A program made the translations under genes and the position numbers. From Bactericera cockerelli (lineage: Eukaryota; Arthropoda; Insecta; Hemiptera; Triozidae): a stretch of 64,000 nt of DNA. Below, one piece after another: positions 21,683-31,400 of this stretch; the stretch's first letter is position 1; every line of letters starts with the position of its first letter. The stretch lies in contig CM044962.1 of assembly GCA_024516035.1 (NCBI GenBank), positions 7,908,659 to 7,972,658 on the forward strand, given 5' to 3'. The notes under the pieces were generated by a model, which was given only the letters and a program-made list of their open reading frames with translations, did not search any database and had not been told where the DNA came from.

Positions 21683-22404
21683 TACTTGTTTCTTCTGGGT
21701 ACTAATTAGCTAACAATAAATCAGCTGTCACACACATGTTTCTTCATCTCGAGAGAGGAACAATTTATTAATTATTTAAAGAAACAAATGATTCTGCTTT
21801 TTTACAGAGTTTCTAAAACACAATATAACATTCAATACTTGTAGTACTAGAAAAGTATTATCCTCATGATATATTCTTTAGACCAAGGGTGCTCAACCTT
21901 TACAGAAGAAGATCTACTATAAAGTCTCAGATAATCAAAGCGATCGACCAGAAAACCTCGTTCACAATCATTTTGTACTTTGGAGATCTAGACTTTTAGA
22001 ACGTCATCTCACCTTTCTGGACGTGATCGACCCAAAATCACTCCGCGATCGACCGGTATGCTGGGAATTCTAATGGCCGAATCAAAATACATTTGCTCTC
22101 TTATAGCTCTAATCAAGTAATCAGGCATGAACATGTACCCGCTTTAAGCTTACATAGTATCTGTCTAGCAACTCGGTGGTGTGGCGGCGATGGCGTGAGC
22201 TACGTCCCCAGCCAGACTCCTGGGTCGGCTGCGTTGCCTTGTAAGGTGCTTTTCCCACGTTTCACTGCTGCGTCATAGCTGTTAATGCAGCTGAGGTAAT
22301 AGCTAATTAATGTTAACTTAATTATCTATGACAGCTGATTCGTCATCATCATCAGATACCCGAGACTAACAGCTGTTTCAGACAACTTGCAACAAACAGA
22401 ACGT

Positions 22405-22412
22405 TATATAAA
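22405..22412 (+). promoter_or_regulatory. TATA box of gene B
   Basis: TATATAAA is followed at 22429-22434 by TCACTT, an arthropod-like initiator whose A is about 26 bp downstream. The ATG follows at 22478. The spacing is canonical, which supports a short 5' UTR of about 47 nt. Confidence 0.7.
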
Positions 22413-22477
22413 CTGACACAGAAGTGTTTCACTTTACTTTCAATTTTGAATTCAACTTGCGCTTTTTCAATTAAGTC

Positions 22478-25400
22478 ATGGTTTTACAATGTTTAATCGT
22501 TTTTCTTATATCCTCTGTTTATTCCTTATCACAATCAAGTCAAAATGAATCCTCGAACCTAAATGCGTCTTCGAGCATGAATGAATCTTCAAACTTCAGC
22601 GCGATGAAGACTATACTCCAATTTGGAAAAGATGAAATCAGACTGGACCAGTACTTGACTTTGGAGAAGCTAGGGATCCTTATAGATAAATTAGTTTTGG
22701 AACGGGGAGACATTGTGAGAAAGACTTCGTTGGGCCTGAGTGCCAACTTCAAGAGCCCAATCTGGGCGGTGGAAATTAGTCGCGATGTAAATCAGGAAAG
22801 GCCCCTACTCAAGCCAATGTTCAGGTTCTCAGCCAACATACACGGAGATGATGCAGTCGGCTACTCACTGCTGGTATGTATAATAATAATAATTATGCCC
22901 CAATGTCACCCAATTTGGGCAAGAGCGTTTATTTGCAGTAAACTACAAAATGTATGAATATTATATTGAGTCAGCTCATGAAAACTCAAAAGTACAGTTA
23001 AATCACAAAATACACAACAAAAAGTTACAGAAAATTTCAATGTTTTTCCTTTTCTTTCTTCTCTCTCTCTCTCTCTCTCTCTCCCTCTCTCTCTCTCTCT
23101 ATCTTTCTCTCTCTCTCTCTTTCTTTTTTTCTCTCTCTCTCTCTCTCCCTCCTCCTCACTTTCTTTTCTTTTTTATTCCACCATCATTTTTTTATAAACA
23201 TGTAAAATGAAAAAATAAAATAAACTTAAACTTGCTTAGATATCTTTATAGATAAACTTGATTAGATATGTATGCGGGGCTTTTAATATGGGTAACTGCT
23301 GGTATGTATGCGGGGCTTTTAATAATAGGTAACTGCTGGTATGTATGCGGGCCTTTTAATATGGGTAACTGCTGGTATGTATGCGGGGCTTTTAATATGG
23401 GTAACTGCTGGTATGTATGCGGGGTTTTTAATATAGGTAACTGCTGGTATGTATGCGGGGCTTTTAATATGGGTAACTTTCTTGCTAACTTTTTGGGGGG
23501 GGGGGGAATAAACGTCCCTTTCAACTGCATGGTCAAATCATGACGGTGGTTTTACCGCACATTCGCTGGAAACTCACAAACCAGGTACTCAAAGTTTTAT
23601 CTGAAACCCTGCAACCAGGTCACAGATATATTTTTTTAAAAACATTAATAAAATTAATAATTATTAATAAAAGATGTAACAATATTTTAAAAAGGTACTC
23701 CTGCTCCATCTTCGATTAAATTATAACTGCGTGGGTGGTATTTAGATCCCCGTAGCCTCAAAGATACCGCTCGAATGATGGCGAACTGAATTTTTGTTTT
23801 GATCCATCCAACATATAGATTAAGCTTGAAAAAAGTTTACACAGCATCATGAGATTGATTTCAGGCATCACTCACGCAATATTTGGTGTATAGTGACGGC
23901 CCTCACAACCCTCGTGTCCAAGATTTACTCAATAATACTCATATTTGGATCATACCTACCATCAATCCGGATGGCTTTCGAAAATCAAAAGTAGGATCTA
24001 ACGGAACAACCAGCCCGAAAGAAGTGAATCTGGACAAAGATTTCCCGTTGGCTTGTGATCTAAATTACTTGATTCAGTAAGTTTTTTTTAGAAAAAAGAA
24101 ATAATAGCGGTTTTCTTCGATCATTTTTTTTTTTTTTTTTTGATATGTTGAACTTTTTTGAACCTGTCCCTAATTTACCGGTATTTTCGGGGGTCACGCT
24201 TGGACTAATGTTTTTATTATTCATCCTAGATAAGGCTCGTGACATATCAAATCTAACAATTCAAGGTGCTGATTACGATTTTGATATTCATTTAGTTTTT
24301 GCCGAATGTGTCAGTTCAGTGGCGGAAATTGACCGCTGTTTGGCGACTTGGGTCGATCTTGCTACACGGTTAGCGATATTGAGAAATACATGATAGTTCA
24401 ACCCTATATTTATCATTTACTAAACACCTGTTACCATTGTAAAGGTTTGAAAAGTCGCAAATACAGTTATCAGTGGCGGAATTAAACTTATTTTCGAGGG
24501 ATAAGGAAAGTTAATGTGTGATGTTCTTTGTCCACACCAATTGATTTAATAAAGGTAAAATAAATTTATTTAATAAAGTAATAGAAAAAAATCAATTTCC
24601 GGTGATCGTTATGTAGGCCCTACTTTTTCTGAAATGAAAACGATCCAACACAAATAAATGAAAGAACTACAGGAAAATGTGTGAAACTTGAAAAAAGAAA
24701 TTTTCTTTTGCGGAAACGGCTATCGACATGTATTTTCTTTTGCAGGACTCGCCAACCTGAAACTCTGTCTATGCTGAAGCACATCACGACTAATCCAGTC
24801 GTTCTTTCTGCCAACCTCCAAGGTGGCGATGTCGTGGCCAGTTATCTTACGAGTGAAGTTGGCAACGGTTCCAAGGACGACTCGGAAATCTTTGAGAAGT
24901 TGGCCAGGGATTATGCGGCACATAATCCGATTATGAAACTCGGAAGAGCATGCGGTGGTGATTTCCAAGATGGAATCACCACGAGAAGTGTGAGCAAAGC
25001 ATTTAGAAGTAAGTTATTACTTCCGACTATATGAATGTTTTTTTTTTTTTTTAAAGATGAGTGTTTCACAGCCGTTTTTATTTCGTAGCCATGAAACAGG
25101 AGCTACTGTAGACGCCTGTGGTCTGTGTTGTAGTTTGCCCATCCCGTAGTAAGCCTCCCCTCTGATGGGCGAGAAGTGACACAAGCGCACCGGAAGGTAT
25201 CCCTTACAAACAATTGTAACCAAATTAAGAATACAAATTTTTGTCGGTTGGGGGGATCGAACCCGGGACCTTCCGTATGGCAAGCGAGTGCTTAACCACT
25301 GAGCTAATCGCGCGCGTTTGAATATTATAAACACAATACTTACCTCTTCAATATCCAGAATTAGCCAGCGTCGATGGCACGTTGAACACACCAGTTTTCT

Positions 25401-28400
25401 TTCTGTCACTGAAGTCAAGCAACGTCTAGAGAGTTTAGGATTAGGATTTTTATTATTATCTGACCTGGTTGCAGGGTTTTCAGTGAAACCCTTACAATTA
25501 ACACTGCGACCTAATTAGATCTATTGTGACCAGTTGATTCTGTTTGGTTTTAACCTGATTGAGATAGATAGTCAGGACGGGGGTTTTACCCTCCATTCGC
25601 TGGGAATCGTACCAGCTACCAACATTAACCTCACCCAGCCTGGGTAGGGCCGGAAATGCCAGCCTCACGTGTTTGGAGGGAACCTTTGCTATATACCTAC
25701 CTGTAATTATAAATCCCCCAAAAAATATCACTTCGTGACATAAAAAAAGTCCCGCCAATTCGTTGCACAAAAATATTTCAGTTCCCAAATTGATTCCTCC
25801 CTTCCCAAAAAATATATTAGTTATTATTGACCTCCCCCAAAAAATTATTGAAATCAATTTATGGCCCCGCCTTTTATTCATTCACCTAAGTGCAACAGTA
25901 TACTTATTAATAGCCTCCCCTCTCTCTTTCTTCTAATGTCCTCTTTCTTTTGTTGCTTGTTGCATGTTGGAATGTTTCCTTTACAAACTCAGAACTTAAG
26001 TCTTATTTCCTTGCTCCTTTCACCGACTTGGGCTCTTGGCGGAGTACCACTAACTGGGAATGATAAATATATGAATCTAATAGACAGTGCTATTTTTAAA
26101 GAATTAAAAAGAGATAATTTAACATAGTGGTTCTTATGGAGAACAGGAAAGGAGAAGTCTAGCCGACCGCGACCCAAGGATGCATTATCTGTATCTAAGT
26201 CGCAAAATATCTGCCACCAACGAGAATTGGACCATCAGATCAAGTCACGATTCAGGCTCATTTCCACAAGGATCACATGTTTACATATGTCTACATTTAT
26301 ATACAATCTTAGAAAAGAAGCAAGACATCAGTTCCTTTGGCTAAGAACGGACCTGCAGGGTGGTACTCCGCCAAGAGCCCAAGTCGGTGAAAGGAGCAAG
26401 GAAATAAGACTTAAGTTCTGAGTTTGTAAAGGAAACATTCCAACATGCAACAAGCAACAAAAGAAAGAGGACATTAGAAGAAAGAGAGAGGGGAGGCTAT
26501 TAATAAGTATACTGTTGCACTTAGGTGAATGAATAAAAGGCGGGGCCATAAATTGATTTCAATAATTTTTTGGGGGAGGTCAATAATAACTAATATATTT
26601 TTTGGGAAGGGAGGAATCAAGTTGGGAACTGAAATATTTTTGTGCAACGAATTGGCGGGACTTTTTTTATGTCACGAAGTGATATTTTTTGGGGGATCTT
26701 ATAACTTTTTGTAGTGGCCCTGCATAGGTGTGTGGTGTATGATGTATGATACATGTTAATTCAATATAAAACTATTTAACATATTCAATAATGACTTTAA
26801 AGGAACAAGTATTGATAAATGAAACAGTTTGAATGTGAAGATAAAGATTTTAGTTTGATATTCATAACCAAGCACAGTATCTTTCTCCAAATTATTTTTT
26901 CACCTAAAAAGTAGATATGCGACTTTTGACTCATCTGGGAGAGTGATAATATACTAGATACTGAATATCTATACACCAACTTTGTTCTGAGCTCTGAAAA
27001 TGATCCTTTTTTCAATTATGGGCCAAATGTCCATCTTAGGATAATAGAACAATAAAAGAGCACACCTACTACCCACGAGAAAAAAAATTAGCCATCGTTT
27101 GTGAAAATCGGTCTAATAGTTTTGGCTGTAAAGCGGTCAACGTGAAAGAAGAAGCAGTAAATGATGAAAAAAATGACGTTTTTAAAGTTTGGTTTTCTCC
27201 AACTTAACTCAAACGATTTTGATGGTTCTTTTTTCAAAGCTTGTCTTTATCGTGCCCCAATCTATATGTATTTATAGTCCAATTGCCTTCATCACTTGTA
27301 CTTTTTTTCCTACAACTACAAGAATTGTGCTACTTTTGCTCTGGCGTATAATATCACTTGGTATAATATCACCGGTTTCAGCGTAGATTTAGTAAAGCGA
27401 GTTAGAGTAGTTGTGACATCACGAAAGTGATTAACAAAAATATGATAACATTTTTAATATAACTTGGTAACGCGCGAATTACTTTGACTTGGAGGTTCGG
27501 AGCGCTACCTCGGTCCTAAATTATAAAATTTTATTATTATAATAATGATAGGATTTTCTTATTATAATAATGATCTCGCCATATTTATGAGACAGACAAA
27601 CGAAAGCCAAATCGTCCAGAATGCAAGTTAAAACAGAACCCCACTTAGTGAGGTTGCTTCGCTCCCTCACTGTGTTCGGTTAATAATAGTATGTCCTACA
27701 TTGTTTAACGGCAATATTATTATTTTTTGCTCTATTTTACATGGCAGGGTTCTTCTTAAAGAAGCTCTTCCATCCAACAATAACTAGTGTTTCTTTGAAC
27801 AGTAAATTGAGGTTTACTGTTCAAAGAACCTCACTTAGTGAGTTCGTTCTCACTGTGTTCGGTTAATTATGTTTAAAAGAAGGTAAGATAACAAGCGAGA
27901 CCCCTCCCTCAAGTCGAAGAACGATTAGAGAGATAGTCCGGGTTATTCTAAATTTAATCCCGTTTCATAAATTGGCCCTTTGCCACAGATTTTTACAAGG
28001 ATACTGTGTGGTGCCATTCATTTTATCCAGATGGGCCTCTCAACTGGTTCAGATAGTGGGTACACCCTGAACATATTTTCTTAATTTATGTCAGATATAA
28101 TAATTAGGACTTTTAAGTCCCATTTTCCAGCAGTATGCCCAAGGTGTATTATTATGTGGTAAAAATCCCAAATGGGAGGATAACTATGAATTTTTACAAT
28201 TAATTTCTATGAAAGAATACTGAGAACGAAGCTTATTATTAGCCAGCGGCGATGGCGCGTTGAATGCACCGGTTCTTGTTAGATCACCGAAGTTAAGCAA
28301 CGTCCAGCGAGGTGAAGACTTTGTGATGCTGGCATTCCGGCCCAACCCAGGCTGGGTGAGGTTAATATGGGTAGCAGGTTTGTGAGTTTCCTGCAAATGG

Positions 28401-31400
28401 AGCGTAACACCCCCGTCGTGATATGACCAAATGACCATGCAGTTGAAAGCGACGTTTTTATTATTATTATGAACTGGTTGGGGTCCCACAAGAAGGGCCC
28501 CAATTATCACACCGACCTCTATTAGATCTATTGTGACCAGTTTGACCTGCTCACACTCCTAGTTGTCTAGTATGTGTGAGAAGTTTATTTCTTGGTTTAC
28601 TATGTCCAGATTCCCGTTCCTGGACAAGCAGGGCTAGGTTCTTGACTTTAGTTCCCAAGTTTGGTACAATTTCAAGATTATTGTTGCCAAATATCCTGAA
28701 TCTTTTCAGCTCCAGTGCCTCACATTCAAAGAGAATGTGAGTCGCTGTTTCTTCTTCAAGTCCACACAGTCTGCATTCAACTGGTACGTCCCTAGAGAGA
28801 CCCAGTCTATGCAGGTGTTTCCTGAATGGACCATGTCCTGTGAGCATGCCCACAGCTGTTCTCAGTTGCTTTCGGCTTAAAGCTAGAGCGTCTTGAGTGA
28901 GTTTTTTGGAATAACCTGCTAGTGTCAATTTGGCATGACGCATGCCACCAGAGTTATTCCAAATTTCATTTGCTTTTTCTTCCATCCAGAAATTGACACT
29001 AGTTTTGACTGAGCGTTTAGTCAATCCTAGTACCGGTTCTGGACCTATGAAGTGCATTTCTGCTCCCTCTCTTGCGACGTTAAAAACCACAAAAAAAAAA
29101 ACGAAGCTTATTGTGTTGTTCAAGTAATAAATGTATAAATATATTTTTTTTCAACTGTTAATTTTTTATAGTATATTATAAATTTCTCTTTTATATATAG
29201 AGATGAGGTACAACACAACCCACAACAAAAAGGGTACGTACCTCAGAAACTCACTAAATTTAATGTAAAATATTAAAAAAAAAGTAAAGAGTATTTTGTT
29301 AAAGAAAAAAAAAATTACATGTCCCAGCTTGGTTTAGAACCCGCGGACCTCTGACATCTCTAGCATCGCACAGTGCCGCCTTTACCACTGAGCTAACTAG
29401 ACTGTTGATGTCCCCACGTGGTTTTTGCAACACATAAAAGCTTCATTTTATTTTACTTTGTATAATAAACTTTTTAGCGGCCAGCGAAAGAAATATTTAC
29501 TAGAGGGAATTGGATAGGGAAGGAAGCCTTTCACTTCCTATGTAACTAATAGGTACCTACATTCCTAATTAGGAATAGGTATTAGGTAGTGTAGGGGCTT
29601 TTACAAAGTTTTCTATGAAACTTCTACATTTCCTACTTAGAAAGGTCCCCAAACATTTAGACATTCATGTTACACATACATATTATGTAACATTGGGTAC
29701 TAGAGATTTTTTACATTTTTGAACCTAGATAATATAACCAACATTTTAGAAGAAAAAAAAATCCTGTCTTTTTCACTCCTTGGGCATTACAGGTTTATTA
29801 TAGCTATGTAGGTATGACGTTATTTGTGGTCAAGCACAAGGCCTCTTCACAAATTTTGTGGGTAGCGCAGCATTACTAAGAGCCTCCTTTACTTTTCAAA
29901 TTCTATTACATTAATTTATTTTTACTCTGGTAATGCCGCCACTGGTCGTTACTTATTCAGTAACTACTCATTTTTCCTCACGAGGTATGAGTGGACCCCA
30001 AACACCCAAGTAATGTGCGGAAAAATTCCTGCCCAGCTGGGGATCGAATACAGGTCACCATGCGTGGTAAGCTTAGCGCGCTAACTCACTCAGCACCGGC
30101 GACTATTTATGGGTTAGTATACCTTTACACAATTTCACATCGGGACATGTGGATTGAAAGGTTTGTGAATGAATACTTATATACATAATAAACTAGATTA
30201 AATATCTATACTCCAATGTTATTCTGAGCTCTGAAAATGATCCTTTTCCTTAATAACGGCCAAATGGTAGCTTTTGGGATAATGAAACCATAAAAAGGCA
30301 CACCTACCACCCAGAAGAAAAAAAATGAGCCATCGTTCATGAAAATCGGTCCAGTAGTTTTGGCTGCAGAGCGGTCAACGTCAAAGAAGAAGCAGAATTT
30401 TTTTTAAAAAAATGACGTTTTTATAGTGTGGTTTTGACCAACTTAACTCAAACGATTACGATGTTTCTTTTTAAAAGCTTGTCCATTATCGTGCCCCAAT
30501 CTGTACATGTAGTTCAATTTCCTCCATCACTTGTACTTTTTCTCCTACAACTACACGAAAAGTGCTACTTATGCTGTCGCGTATAGTATACTCTTGGTAG
30601 CGCGCGAACTATTTCGATTGACTTGGCGGGTCGGAGCGCTACCGCGCTCCTTTTTTTTTTTTTTTTTTTAAGTGGGGTTTAACGTCGCTTTCAACTGCCA
30701 TGGTCATATCACGACGGGGGTTTTACCCTCCATTCGCAGGAAACTCACAAACCTGCTACTCACATTGACCTCACCCAGCCTGAGTGGGGCCGGGAAAAGC
30801 CAGCGTCACGAGAATTAGAATTTGAATGGTCACCCATCCAAGTCTTAACCTCGCTGGATGTCGCTTAACTTCGGTGTTCTGAAGGGAACCGGTGTATTCA
30901 ACATGCCATCGACGCTGGCTACCGCGCTCCTTAATATCTCATAGAGATAATCAAGGGCGGACGGTGCTAAGGAGCTGCGGAACTGCACCACCCCCGGACA
31001 AAAAATAAAAAGAGAGTGTTTTCTAGCTCGTATCCAATAAAAGTTACCACACATTTCTAGAATTATTCTATCCATAGTTATTATTAATGTGCGTGGTAAA
31101 AAAAACTCAAACTCTATACATATATACTGAAAGAGCGATTCTATTAATCCCCTTTTAGTCCGGTTTATTTGGCAGCACCACCAAAACATTTTCCCACCGG
31201 CCGCGCCTGGAGATAATAATTCATCCTTATTAGCTGTATTTTTCTTTCTAACCAAAAAAAAATTCCAGGTTAGGTTTTTTCCAAATATTTCCATTTTATT
31301 CCAAGGTTAACTTCACTTTCTAACCAAAGTTAACCAAACGGGAATAAAATGAACTTAACGGGAATAAAATGAACCAAACTGGAAGCAAGAATTTTCTACT

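Larger units (their letters stand above)
21508..22477. promoter_or_regulatory. shared divergent promoter region of genes A and B
   Basis: The 970 bp between the two start codons contain no coding sequence. Gene B has a clear TATA box; none is obvious for gene A. The paralogues are head to head, so an inverted duplication that retained a bidirectional promoter is a natural explanation, and co-expression is a plausible inference. Confidence 0.5.

Noticed and set aside
25249..25317. Apparent tRNA gene (minus) with good B box
   Set aside because: A SINE body is attached and the same unit recurs at 41.3 kb; it is a SINE head, not a functional tRNA. The same reasoning applies to heads at 46235, 63499, 34160 and others.
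25861..26549. Two similar 'proteins' in opposite orientation (MAPPFIHSPKCNS...)
   Set aside because: They are the two arms of the foldback element; the open frames are incidental.
28241..28350. Possible 5S rRNA gene
   Set aside because: The core resembles 5S but continues into a SINE body with an AT-rich tail, and dispersed copies exist. It is too diverged for a functional 5S gene.
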